A stretch of DNA of 64,000 nucleotides from Poteriospumella lacustris (taxonomy: Eukaryota; Sar; Chrysophyceae; Chromulinales; Dinobryaceae), in contig SMOI01000059.1 in NCBI GenBank assembly GCA_008000375.1, positions 62,001 to 126,000 of the forward strand. The letters run 5' to 3'. The notes under the pieces were generated by a model. That model made no database searches, was not told the DNA's origin, and saw only the letters and a program-made list of their open reading frames with translations. A program made the translations under genes and the position numbers. How positions within the stretch are numbered: the first letter of the stretch is position 1; each line of letters opens with the position of its first letter. Positions 27,957-38,616 of this stretch are shown here, piece after piece.

Positions 27957-28802
27957 ATGGCGGACTCTGTTTCGAATGACGGTTGGCACAATGACATGCG
28001 GAGGTAATCTTGCGCGTGCAGTAGTCAGTATAGTGTGTAGCTAGCCAGTCGTCCCCCGAGAGCGGACCTTCTCGAAAACGTCAAGTAACGAATAACTGGA
28101 TTGCACGTCCCGTGACGAGAACGAGGAGCGTTGGGCGTTGGCAGAGGTCCGTCGATAAACTGAAAAGAGATTGTACGCTCCTCAGCAACGGCCTCCTGTA
28201 TCTTTCCCCACATCCCACTGACGTAAGCCGTGGGCGGTAGACTCTGGGACACGGTGCAGGGTGCAGGGAGACCACTCGAGTACCCAACCTCATCGATGTT
28301 CCCAGCCCTAAGAGACTCTGTCCCATGTCGTGGCTTTCGCCATTTGGCTGTGTTGTCGGAGCACTGCGGTGCGGAATAGAGGCTGTCGGTGGCCCTCTGC
28401 AGATCTTGAGCCCATTGTCCATCACGATAGAAAGGCAATGATTCTCGACAGTCCGGACATCACCATCGTCAACGGCCAGTACGAACTGTGACTCATTCAA
28501 CCCTGAGGCAACTACGAAACGCCTGTCGTGCGAGTAACGTAGTGAGCTAGAGGAGACGTAAAGCAGATGGAACACATATGAGTCACACCGTCCTTAGCTG
28601 ACCCGACAGAGTGTCCGTGATCGCCCACGGTTGCGTCGCTTGGTACGGCCCGCCCATGACAACGACTGTGTCCCATGTGCTGCTGTCGTCGATCTCCCGA
28701 CCCGCACACTGCCTATCCGTTGAGGGTGTGTCTGTAGTATACAAAGGGTTCCTGTACGCGTCCCCTCTCAGAGGGCGGCGGTGTGTCGGGGACACGTGTA
28801 CC
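27957..28802. other. Intergenic, no gene seen
   Basis: Several overlapping frames of 65-165 codons occur on both strands, but none shows a domain, repeat or consistent codon bias. Confidence 0.45.
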
Positions 28803-28997
28803 TCGACATGGCATCGATGTGGGTGACGTGACGGGTGTGTGCAGGGCGCCATTCGTACATGATATCACGGACAACGCCGACGATCTGCTCGCCCAACATA
28901 ACCGCGTTCTGACCTATGTCTGAGTGTCGTTCGATTACACCACGCTACGGGCGGCCCTGAATCTGCGGTGTCGCGACGGAGCGGCAGCCCGGCAGCC
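28803..28997 (+). pseudogene. Scrap of a DUF285 gene with its upstream flank
   Basis: Bases 28803-28926 match 26421-26542 (flank of the gene at 26736). Bases 28925-28997 then match 26909-26983, part of the leader module (SFDYTTLRAALNLRCRDG here against SFDNETLRAAVQLWCRDR). The ~370 bp between them in the source is missing, including the start codon, and no repeats follow. It is a dead remnant with an internal deletion. Confidence 0.65.
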
Positions 28998-29188
28998 CCG
29001 GCAGCTGCTCCAGAACCGCCCCCATCTCTCATCGACTCACAACATCTTAGTTCATATACATCACACGCACACACTAGCACTCACACACACAGGCTACAGT
29101 CACACAGTCACGCACTGGCTACCCACACCCACCTACACCGCTACAGCAACACCGCTTCACAGCCAGCTGCACTCGACTCTCTCGTCGC

Positions 29189-30936
29189 TCAGTTGAAGAC
29201 GAGGTCGTCGTAGCGGTCCTCGATCTTCTTCATGAGCAGCAGGTTCATCTTCGTCTTGGCGTTGCGCTTGATCGCCTCGCCGATGTTGTCGCGCGCCAGC
29301 AGCTCCTGGTAGAAGCGAATGTCGGCGTTGATCGTGAGGCGCTTGTAGTAGTTGGCGACGGCGCGGTCCTTGCGGATCGACGACTGCCACGCGATGTGCG
29401 TCAGGTTGCTCGCGGGGCTGCCGCCGTTCACCGGTGCGCCGTTGGGCGCCGCACCGCCGCTGCCACCGCTGCTGCTACTGGAGCCCGCGACGGCGGCCGC
29501 GGCGGACGTCAAGTCGACGGCGTCGGCGACGTCGTCCAGTCGCACCCGCTTCGCACCGCCGTTGGCGCCGGGGTAGCCCATCAAATGCGACAGCATCCCA
29601 CTCGCGCCCCCAGCGCCCGCCGTCTCGCCGAGCAGCTCCAGCGCTTCTTCGTCGTCGACGCTGAGGCCCGCCGCGTCACGGTCGCGTTTGTTGCCCGCCG
29701 CGTTGACGTTGGCGCCCGAGGCGCCGGTCGTGAACAGGCCGCCGTTGTTCGCCGCTCCGCCGCCGAGACGCGGATTCAACGGGTTGCCGCCCACCAGAGC
29801 GCCCAGCGCCGCGGCGGAGGACGCGCCCATGCCGCCGTTGGCGACCATCATCGGCAACAGCGCGGGGTTGCCGTTGTTGGCGGCGTTGGACGCGTCCAAA
29901 TGGTCCAAGGCGTCCTGCCGCATCAGCGCCTGGTCGACGAGGAGACAGTCCTGCATCGTGCGGTCGCGGAACAGGTGGAAGAGATAGTACAGGGCCTTGT
30001 CGTGCTTGGCGAAGCGCTCCCAGAACTCTTGGTCGATGGCCTCGCGGGAGACGGGCACCGTCAGCTTGATCGACGAGGTGAACTTCAGCAGCGTCTTCGT
30101 GTAGTCGATGCGCAGCCGCGCGAAGACGGAGCGCAACGACTCGGGCGTGAACTTCTCGTCGGGGGCGCGGGAAGGGTCGACGTCGTGGAGGCGGTCGTCG
30201 TTGACGATGCGGCGCGGCTGCCACATGGGGTTGTTGACGTAGTCCAGCGCCAGCACCTTCCACAGGTCCAAGTTGTGGATGCCCTGATCGGCGTCGTAGA
30301 TGCGCGCCAAGATCGAGGAGGTGTTGATGTCGAGGGCCAAGTGCGCCAGGCGACATTTGATCGACGGACTGGGGTTCAGCCCGCCGTCAGAGCTCATGTT
30401 CTTGATCGCCGCGATTTCTACATCGTCAACCGCCACCACCGTTAGCGAAGGGCACTGACACAGGTAGCTCAAGACACGGGGACAACATCCTTACCCATTT
30501 TCAAGAGGACTTTGAGGTATTCGATGCCTGCGGGGCTCAGCTGCTCGAACTGTTTGCGCTGCAAGGCCTTGAGCTTCTTGCGCTTCTCCAAAATCTTACT
30601 GGAGACGATGTGCTTCGTCTCGTTGAGTTTGCGAATAATGCGATTCGCAATGAAGCCCATGCGGCGAATGTTGAAGAAGGAATCATAGATCTCCTCGGGG
30701 CTCAGGACCTCGAAGTAGTTGGGGTCATCGATGGCGGGTACCCACGGCTTGCTGGATTTTCCTTCGTTGCCATGTTCATCAAGTTCGTAGTCGTCATGGC
30801 CTCCATCCGTGGAATCGTCTTCGTGGGTTCCAGGATGAGGAGGTGGAGGCGGAACCATCGCTGTAGGATGGTGTTTGTTCAAATCTATCCACAACAAGAC
30901 CAGTCCAGATGATTTAGACTCACGGACATCACACAT
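29189..30936 (-). CDS. Spliced unknown protein, two exons
   Basis: Exon 1 (30936-30495) and exon 2 (30417-29189) are joined in frame across a 77 bp GT-AG intron (30494-30418; GTAAGG...GATGTAG), giving about 556 residues. Exon 1 encodes a Pro/Asp-rich start, FEVLSPEEIYDSFFNIRR and a basic helix (KILEKRKKLKALQRKQFEQL). Exon 2 has a conserved-looking core (CRLAHLALDINTSS, LDLWKVLALDYVNNP, FWERFAKHDKALYYLF), a Gly/Ala/Asn-rich disordered stretch with KRVRLDD, and a helical end (AKTKMNLLLMKKIEDRYDDL). A second intron of 63 bp (GTGAGT...CCTACAG, ~30916-30861) may split exon 1; reading through it also stays in frame. No family recognised; nuclear or RNA-related by composition only. Confidence 0.65.
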
Positions 30937-31533
30937 CTCACCGGTTTAAAGCGTACGTACCCATCATCATCTTTCCAAACGTGTTTTGGGGATTGTCCCT
31001 AATATTGTCAACCGAAAGATTCGCCGACCCTAAGTAAGCCTTGAGCCTAACTGTTTGATGAGTGTGTTGATTGAGAGCGGAGACTCCACCGTGCTTTTTG
31101 AAAACTTCGCCTTTTGATGTTCGGATCAAAAAAGCATCAACTGCCAAAAAAGCCAACATCAACGGAAGGTGGCAAAACCAAAACTTGAGGTCTGCAGAAA
31201 AACGACTTCTGATGCGCACTTTGGAGGGGCACAAACTCGAAAAGAAACAATCCAAAAAACACTTTTTTCGAAAAACACTAGTTTTTGGTGTCGCCGTGTC
31301 GCGGCTGAGGGAGAGGGGAGAAAATACTCTGCTGCTCTGCTGCTCTGCTGTTTTACTTCGTCAATGTGATTGACCTTGACCTTGTTCTACTATTTCTTTT
31401 TTGAATGTGAATAAATTTATGACGTAAACCTGTCTCAGAGGTAGCGAATGCGTCAACAGAACTCCGATGGTTCGGGAAGCGACAAGCGAACAAGTGATTG
31501 TTTGTTCCGCCGACTACGTGACTTTCACCAAGG
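30937..31533. other. Intergenic, no gene seen
   Basis: Holds a Lys-rich 100-codon frame (31071-31373) whose composition comes from A-runs, and AT-rich sequence near 31376-31430. Nothing I would call a gene. Confidence 0.45.
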
Positions 31534-33792
31534 TCAATAATTATCCTCAGATGTCTCGCTTTTTTCGTCGAAACTTTCGCAATCCCACGTCAAAGACGGT
31601 TGCTTGCGCCTAGACCCCTGGAACATATTCCTACGCACCGCCACGTGCGAGGTATTCCATCTGTCCAACGCCTGGTTGAACGACGTCGCCCCTTTGAACA
31701 TTCCGCCCATAAAACTCACGTGCGACACATCCCAACTGGACACATCCCCGTTGAAATGCTCCGCATCACGAAACATAGCACTCATATTCCGCACATTGCC
31801 CACCTCCCACTTCGACGGGTCCTGGTTGAACACTGTGGCCCGAGAAAACATCAACCGCATATCCACCACGGACGACACATTCCAGTCGTTCAGCGGCTGA
31901 TTGAACACCGAACACTTCCGGAACATCTCGCTCATAGTCTCCACTCGACCAACGTCCCACATGCCCAACGGCTGATTGAATTCACTGCAACGCTCGAACA
32001 TCCCACGCATGCTGGTGACGCGGGACACATTCCACGCGTGCAGTGGTTGGTTGAAGGACTCACATCCTCTGAACATCCCCTGCATATCCGTCACCTGACT
32101 GACGTTCCAACCGCCAAAATTGACGCCTTCGAAGCACTCTTCTTCCGCAAACATCAGTCTCATAGACTTCACATTGCTCACGTCCCAACGTGATAGGTCG
32201 GAAGAAACGGGTGTCGACATGAACAGCGAATCCATGTTCGTGACTCGACTTACGTCCCAGAGCTCGATCGGTCCGTGGCGATGAAACGATGTCCAAAGGT
32301 CACCATCACGACCGCAATATGAGTGAACAGCCTCCTCAATAGTGTTATCCGTCAGTGGCTCCCACACCATACGTCTTATCTCACGACACACGTCCACTGG
32401 CAACCGAGCAACAACCTCCACCAGAACCGTAGCCAAAGGAATGCGCACCTCCTTACTGCCGGCGGTGTGCCACGATATTGAATATCCGTATGTCCTGTCG
32501 TGTGGCCTGCCAGGACCAAAACGAAGACCCCCCAAAGACATCGTCTCATGGCTCCAAGATTTGTGTTTCCGACGCGACGTAACCACGCTTTGTTCGCCGG
32601 AGAAGTTCCACCGGCAGACCGGCTGATTGAACGACTTCGCTCCAGTAAACATTGAGACTCGTTGGGTGTCCCTCGATATCTCCCAACTGTCCAGCGGCTG
32701 ATTGAACGACGAAGCACGCTCAAGCATTCCCGACATACAGGTGACTTTCGACACATCCCAACTGCCCAGTGGCTGATTGAAGGAACGTGTATCAGCAAAC
32801 ATTCCTCGCACGTCCTTCACGTTCGACACATTCCAGCTGTCCAGTGGTTGGTTAAACGACGACGCTTTCTGAAACATCGAAGCCATTTTGGTGACTTTGG
32901 ACACATCCCAACTACCCAGTGGCTGATTGAACGACGATGCTTCATAAAACATTTGAAACATATTGGTGACATTCGACACATTCCAGTGATCCAGCGACTG
33001 ATTGAAGGACGATGCCCCCGAAAACGTTTTGTACAAAATCTGGACCTTTGCCCCGTTCCACTCCTTCAGCGACTGGTTGAACGAGGTGGCCCCACAAAAC
33101 ATGTAACCCATATCGACCACGTTGGACACATCCCAGTTGGTGAGTGGTTGGTTGAACGATGGCGCGCCATTGAACATGTTCGACATATCAGTGACGCTAC
33201 ACACATTCCAATCTCCCAACGGCTGATTGAACGACGACTCTTTGTTGAACATATTCGTCATATCGGTGACGCTCGACACATTCCAACTGAGCGCACCATT
33301 GAACTGCGACGCTTCGTCAAACATCTTCGACAAGTTAGCGACCATGGATACATCCCAGCCGTCCAACGGCTGATTGAACGATGACGCTGCGTTGAACATC
33401 GCCGACATATTCGTGACCCTCGACACATCCCAATCACCCACAGGCTGATTGAATGATGTCACACAAAAGAACATCTTCGACATGTTAGTGACGCTGGACA
33501 CGTTCCAACGACTGATGGCGCCGTTGAATTTGGTGGCACCTTCAAACATACCTGACATATTGGTCACGTTCGATACATCCCAATCATCCAACGATTAAAG
33601 GACCTAGCGAAGGAAAACATGCCTGCCATATCGGTGACCTTTGACACATCCCAACGACCGATGGGCACAGGGAACCCCGATGCAAATGCAAACATACCCA
33701 ACATGTTGGTCACGTTCGACACATCCCAGCGACTAATGTCGTAGCTTCTTTCGCCGCCACTATCATCGAAACAGCACTCTTCATCTTCCTAA
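31534..33792 (-). pseudogene. Frameshifted double-unit DUF285 gene, inverted paralogue of 38617
   Basis: A 685-codon frame (33591-31534) aligns along its length with the gene at 38617, ending in the same tail (SRRKQPSLTWDCESFD). It opens with a TTG inside a repeat. Upstream, bases 33792-33598 still encode two further repeats (YDISRWDVSNVTNM, IGRWDVSKVTDM) but in another frame. Where the paralogue reads TTCAATCAGCCGTTGGAT, this copy has TTTAATCGTTGGAT: four bases are gone. The N-terminal region before that is also missing, and a stop (TAG) precedes it. The array lacks the expanded 150 bp units of its partner. The second-unit leader (VLVEVVARLPVDVCREIRR) is intact. It is probably a pseudogene unless translation begins at an internal ATG. 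Confidence 0.75.
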
Positions 33793-34353
33793 CCAACAAA
33801 CAACCGCGAGCAATCGATGAAGAAAGGATTCAATTCGATTGTGATCTGCTGGTCTCGTGGATCTGATCCTCGTTTCGCAATCTGAAATCCTCAATCTGGA
33901 ATCCTCGTTCTTCATTTTTCACGTTTCAGTGTCCACTTCCATACTCTGTGTAAGTTTGGGATAGGTTAGGCAACATTGGTTCAGTCTGGGAGAGGCTGGG
34001 GAATAAGATGGCTGCAGCGGACAGGCCACATCTGTTTTCACTTCGTCGACGGCGGGGTCCGACGTCGGCTCTTCAACGTCTCGTCGCTCTCTCTTCCCAA
34101 CTCACTGCGGGGCACTGCACACCTTGGCAAAAGAAAAGGCATGTGCATGCAGCGGAGGCGAGCACTCCCAAGTGAACAAAGACGATTCCCCTTCGCCAAA
34201 CAAAACATTCGAACACGTGGCTGACCGACCACAAGTTTACTCAAGAGAATCCACATCATATTAGTACGGTGACCCCGTTGTCTCTCCTGGCTGCTTCTCC
34301 CTTGTTTCCGTTCGTTGCACTCGCCCTGCAATTGCTTTGTTTGTCAACGGACC
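33793..34353. other. Intergenic, partly homologous to 38.53-38.62 kb
   Basis: Bases ~33815-33860 on the minus strand match ~38580-38625 on the plus strand (GATCACAATCGAATTG...). This marks the outer flank of the inverted DUF285 duplication and shows that the first exon segment was lost here. The rest is promoter sequence for the gene at 34354. Confidence 0.5.
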
Positions 34354-35841
34354 ATGATGGTAGAGAAACCGTGGGACTCCTTGTCGCTCTTTGATTCCGA
34401 CGGAACCGACTTCTGGGACCGCGTCGCCACTAACTTCGATTCCTCGGTCAGCGTGCCCATTCCGCCGGTGAAAGCCGAGTCTGGAACGAGTCCGACCGCG
34501 CAGTTGATTCCGAAGTGCGCGCAGCCCGACGGCGAGGAGGAGGTGTGGTACCTCTCCGACGGCGAAGCGAACGACATCTGCAGCAGCATCGCGGCGGCGG
34601 TGCCTCTAACAACGTCCTTTGCCGTAGTCTCCAGCGATTCCGACATCGACAGCGGCAGCTTCACCAGCTACGCGTCGTCGTCACAGTCGCCGCTGCGAAG
34701 CTCGTCGCCGTCGGTGTCGGTGTCGTCGGTGACCTCGTCGATCGTCGACACTTCCGATGGCGAATGCTCAACGAAACGACGTCGTCAAGACTTCACCGCC
34801 GCCTGCTGCAGCGCCTACGAGCAGGCACAACCGCCGACGTCGCCGCGTGTGCACAAACGCGAACCGCTCAACGAATTCGACGCGTACGACCGCCACCGTC
34901 AGCAGGACGCAGACGACGACCAGCACCACGACGACGGCCTCGTCGAGGAGGACCACCTCGACGAGTACGCCTCCGAACTGCTCTCCGCGCTGCAGCCCAA
35001 CCCGTACGCCGCCGTGCGCCGCATGCGGCGGCGCATGCTGCGCATCCCCGTGCTGCCCAAGTCCGACATCCGCCGCTACTACCTCAACATGTTCACCAAC
35101 GCGATCAATTCCCACGACGCCTCCTTCCTGAAACAGTTCCTCACGACGTACTGCCAGCCCACCGTGACCTTGCAACGCATCGGCGACTGCAAGTTCCACC
35201 ACGGCGGCGTGCCACAACAGCCGCCGCCGCTGACCACGCCCTGCCACAGCTTCGAGAGCTACCGCAAACTGTTGACCACGACGGCGAACAAGTCCGAGTT
35301 CATGAAGCGGCAGTTCCATTTGAAGCGCGTCCAGGAGATCTTCGCCTTCTGGGCGGTGAAGTACGACCTCCACCCGGACCACATGTGTCGCTTCCAAGAG
35401 ATGCGCGTGATCACCACGCGGGCGTCTGACTACGTCCGGCTGGAGGGACACTTCACCGTGACGAAGACGGACATCTACGAGATCACGCCGCCCATCATGC
35501 ACTCGCTGTTCACGAGCAAGATACAGGAACACATGAGTGACGGCCCCGGCGGCGGCGCCGGAGAGGTGCAGTGGCCTGCAAACCACTGGCCCGGCTGCTC
35601 CTGTGGACGCGCGCACGGAACGAACCCCGCGCACCGCACCGCCGAGGAACGCGAGGCGATGGACCAGCTGCTGTCCGCGGGGCACAAGTGCGAGGTGACG
35701 TCGCTGCCGCTGTCTCGCGAGCCGATGCAGTGCGTCCTCGAGGGCAACTTCGTGCTGATCATCGGCCCCGACAAGCGCATCGAACAGATCCAACTGCTGC
35801 CCCACCAGGTGCAGTTCAAACCCGTGCCCCCGCCCCTGTAG
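34354..35841 (+). CDS. Acidic-N-terminus family protein, long member
   Basis: From the ATG at 34354 (an in-frame TTG at 34315 is ignored) the product has 495 residues. The N-terminal 220 are acidic and Ser-rich, with the family tag EEEVWYLSDGEA and a basic patch STKRRRQDF that suits nuclear import. A His/Asp-rich stretch follows (around DDDQHHDDG). The conserved domain begins near residue 215: VLPKSDIRRYYLNMF, NAINSHDASFLKQFL, TYCQP, FAFWAVKYDLHPDHMC, VITTRASDYVRLEGHF, TDIYEI, and a final strand-like segment VLEGNFVLIIGPDKRIEQIQLLP. A Gly-rich insertion with a Cys/His cluster (WPGCSCGRAHG) is unique to this member. It is convergent with the gene at 36604. Function unknown. Confidence 0.75.
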   Translation: MMVEKPWDSLSLFDSDGTDFWDRVATNFDSSVSVPIPPVKAESGTSPTAQLIPKCAQPDGEEEVWYLSDGEANDICSSIAAAVPLTTSFAVVSSDSDIDSGSFTSYASSSQSPLRSSSPSVSVSSVTSSIVDTSDGECSTKRRRQDFTAACCSAYEQAQPPTSPRVHKREPLNEFDAYDRHRQQDADDDQHHDDGLVEEDHLDEYASELLSALQPNPYAAVRRMRRRMLRIPVLPKSDIRRYYLNMFTNAINSHDASFLKQFLTTYCQPTVTLQRIGDCKFHHGGVPQQPPPLTTPCHSFESYRKLLTTTANKSEFMKRQFHLKRVQEIFAFWAVKYDLHPDHMCRFQEMRVITTRASDYVRLEGHFTVTKTDIYEITPPIMHSLFTSKIQEHMSDGPGGGAGEVQWPANHWPGCSCGRAHGTNPAHRTAEEREAMDQLLSAGHKCEVTSLPLSREPMQCVLEGNFVLIIGPDKRIEQIQLLPHQVQFKPVPPPL

Positions 35842-36603
35842 GCTGCCCATTAAACCCCCTTCCTTCCTGTACATATCTGAGTATCATTTCGACCCGAACT
35901 AACCCGGCCCCGCTTCGCACCGTGACCTGTACATGCCCCCCTCCCCACCTCCTCAACTCGTGCACCACCTCCTCCGCCTCTTCTTCGCCCCTTCCCCCTC
36001 CCTCTCCCTCTTCTCTGGGCGCTTCCTTTACTCTCGCCCCCTCCCCAGTGTGTTATACTACCTCCCCCCTCCCACTTTGCGTCTCTGTGGCGCCCATTAC
36101 CGTGGCTGTGTCGCGCCCTGTTCCCGTGGCCGTGGTCGTCTTCTGCCGCCCTCTCTCATTCCGGTTGCTCGCTGCCCCTGTTGCCCCCTATATCGACCTC
36201 CGCCGGTGGTCTCCGTTCGTTTGTTCTCCCCCTCCGCCCGTCTGCCTCTGCCCCCTATCCCCCTCTGCCCTCTGGGTCATCAGTGTGGAGGGGGGGGGGC
36301 GGCGGTGCAGAGCGGAGCTTGTCCGTCGGTGTATTCTCCGTAATTACGTTATAGATGGCTGTAAACCCACCGATACCCTCCCTTAGGGGGGGGGTTGTGT
36401 CCGTGTGAATAGGCAGCGAGACCGAGGGCCTAGCGGCTGGTGCAGCGGCGGCCAATGGCCCAGCCGATGGATCGCTGCCGTGACGCCTGCCCTGGGCCAC
36501 GCCTTGTACCTCGTGTGACAGACGGCGGGCGGCTGGCGGCAGGCGACATGCGGCAGGCGGCGGGATAGAGAGAGAGACATGTGTGGTGGTCCTGGCGCCT
36601 GCC
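35842..36603. other. Spacer with ~340 bp pyrimidine-rich tract
   Basis: Between the two convergent family genes, about 35930-36270 is almost entirely C and T on the plus strand. It is followed by G runs (nine or more at ~36288-36299 and ~36386-36396). Frames here are composition artefacts. The strand bias could allow triplex or quadruplex structures. Confidence 0.6.
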
Positions 36604-37860
36604 TCAATCCGCCGGCGTCGAGGAGATGTCCAGCGACGTCGGGTACAGCAACATCGACTCGATCCGGCGGTCGGCGTCGATGTTCATGATGACGCGGCCT
36701 TCGATCGTGTACAGCCGCGGCTCGGCCGACAGCGGCAGCGGGTACAGCCCGTCGTCCCGCACCACCGGCGACGTCGCGCCGATGTCCCCGAGACAGTGAT
36801 TCGCCGCCCGCTCCGCGTGCAGCTGCACGACGTACGCGTCGTACGACTCGCCGGCGTAATACCCCGACAACACCTTTTGCAGCCAGAGGTACCGCAGCTT
36901 CTCGTTGGACACGTCGAAGAGCTGCGACTTGCGGACGACAAAGGTCCCTTCGAGACGCACGGCGCCCGAGGCCCGCGTCGTGATCAGTTTCACGTCGAAA
37001 ATGCGACACCACAGGTCCGGCGTCAAGTCGAACTTCACCGCCCACAGGGCAAAGACTTCGGGGAGATCAAAACGTTTCCATAAGTGTACCGCGTCGCGTC
37101 GTGCGAGAATGCGATGGTCGACGACGCGGGGGTCGTTGCCGACGCAGATGTGGTGGAAGTTGAGCGTCGGCAGGCAGTACTGGCGGAAGAAGTCGCGCAG
37201 GAGATACATGTCCTGGCTGTTCACGACGTGACAGAACATCGTCAGGTACTCGCGGCGGAGGTCGTTCTTGAGGATTTTGGGAATCGGCGGGGTACGGTGC
37301 AGGCGACGGTAGTTGCGGCGGTAGGCGGTGTACTTGAACGGGCGCAGCGCCGTCAAGACCGTGTCCAGGAGGGCGCCTTCTTCGTCCTCGACAGCCACAT
37401 CGTCCTCGTCATCGCCATCGGCCTCGTCCTCGTCGTAAAGGCGCTCCTCACTCTCCTCGTCCCCGTCGCCCTCGCGGTGGTGGTCGTCGTGGGCGGCTGT
37501 CTCGGAGCCCTCCGCGGTCGACGTGGACACCTCTTCGAACTTCCGCTTCTTAGGGGCGGCATCGGATACTAGAAGGGAGGCGTGATACGACGCATCTGGT
37601 GAAATGATGGGAACGTGTGCAACAGTTGGCGGTGATGGAACGTCGACGATTTTCGCTGGTTCGGTCGAGGGCATCGCGACAGACTCGTCAATGAACCAGA
37701 CCTCCTCTTCATTCTCATCAAAAACCACGCGAACATCAAACGATACAGGGTTGGCAATCAAAGGTGACAACATGGGACTGTTCGTCAACGTGGAACATGT
37801 CGATGTCTCGTTGTCCTCTCGCCACAGCCCGGAAGTGCGGGCATTCGCTACCATCGTCAT
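36604..37860 (-). CDS. Acidic-N-terminus family protein
   Basis: The 418-residue product starts at the ATG at 37860. Order: the tag NEEEVWFIDES near residue 50, the NLS-like PKKRKFEEVS near 105, a long Glu/Asp-rich stretch, then the core from ~170: ILKNDLRREYLTMF, VVNSQDMYLLRDFFRQYC, VFALWAVKFDLTPDLWC, VKLITTRASGAVRLEGTF, KLRYLWLQKVLSGYYAG, GLYPLPLSAEPRLYTIEG and DADRRIESMLLYPTSLDI. It closely resembles the products of 42389, 44346 and 46107 in the core but has its own acidic region. The arrangement (acidic segment, NLS, folded domain) suits a transcriptional regulator; no DNA-binding motif is visible, so this is inference. Confidence 0.8.
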   Translation of the reverse strand: MTMVANARTSGLWREDNETSTCSTLTNSPMLSPLIANPVSFDVRVVFDENEEEVWFIDESVAMPSTEPAKIVDVPSPPTVAHVPIISPDASYHASLLVSDAAPKKRKFEEVSTSTAEGSETAAHDDHHREGDGDEESEERLYDEDEADGDDEDDVAVEDEEGALLDTVLTALRPFKYTAYRRNYRRLHRTPPIPKILKNDLRREYLTMFCHVVNSQDMYLLRDFFRQYCLPTLNFHHICVGNDPRVVDHRILARRDAVHLWKRFDLPEVFALWAVKFDLTPDLWCRIFDVKLITTRASGAVRLEGTFVVRKSQLFDVSNEKLRYLWLQKVLSGYYAGESYDAYVVQLHAERAANHCLGDIGATSPVVRDDGLYPLPLSAEPRLYTIEGRVIMNIDADRRIESMLLYPTSLDISSTPAD

Positions 37861-38616
37861 CTCTTTTCAAATCACCCCAATGCTTGCTTAGATCCGAGTT
37901 GTTACCACGGTATTTGCTTATGGAGATTGCGTTTATGATGCCGAAAGCAACGACAACAAGATTGTTTCTTCGCGATGGACCATCACATGGACCGCGAAGA
38001 GGCGTCGATCGCTGCGGCGCGCCGCGGAGGTGGTCCGAGTGGTGCGATGCAGAGGGCGGCCACTCGGAACTACCACCAAAGTCGCGTGTGTCGGTGCCGC
38101 CATCGTCATCGTCATCGTGTGCGTTGTTGGAGGGATCATTCAACGGTGCATTCTGCGGCATTGGCTGTTTTGCCATTGCCACCCCTATGCTTGGCATCCT
38201 TGCTTCTTTGTAAATGATACGTAGCACGTGTATCACGGACCGCCCCACATCACTTCAATGTGACACCGAAGATGCAGAGGCTAGGCTTCTGGTATAGACT
38301 GGTCTCATGGAGTCAATGCTTGACATCGGGGCCACGGGCCACTTCAATGTTGCTCGTTTGTGCTTTTAAGGTGGTTTTACTAGTATACAAGCCGGAGCAT
38401 GGTCATTTTCCAGTGAGGGAAGCCACAGGCAGCAGTTGCAGCCTCCACCACCTTCCAACGCAAACAACTCAGAATCTGGGACACACCGGCAGCCACACGA
38501 AAGAGGGCCGGACTGCACATGAAACTTGAAAAACGAGGAACGAGGAACGAGGAACGAGGAATGAGGAACGAGAGCAGACCGGTGGATCACAATCGAATTG
38601 GATCATTCCTTCTTCG
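37861..38616. other. Intergenic with 7 bp tandem repeat
   Basis: Contains a GAACGAG-type heptamer repeat (38533-38571) just before the DUF285 gene. Several short frames in 37933-38217 are not convincing. Confidence 0.5.

Noticed and set aside
36583-37572. Plus-strand frames over the gene at 36604
   Set aside because: Antisense shadows of a gene with clear paralogues.
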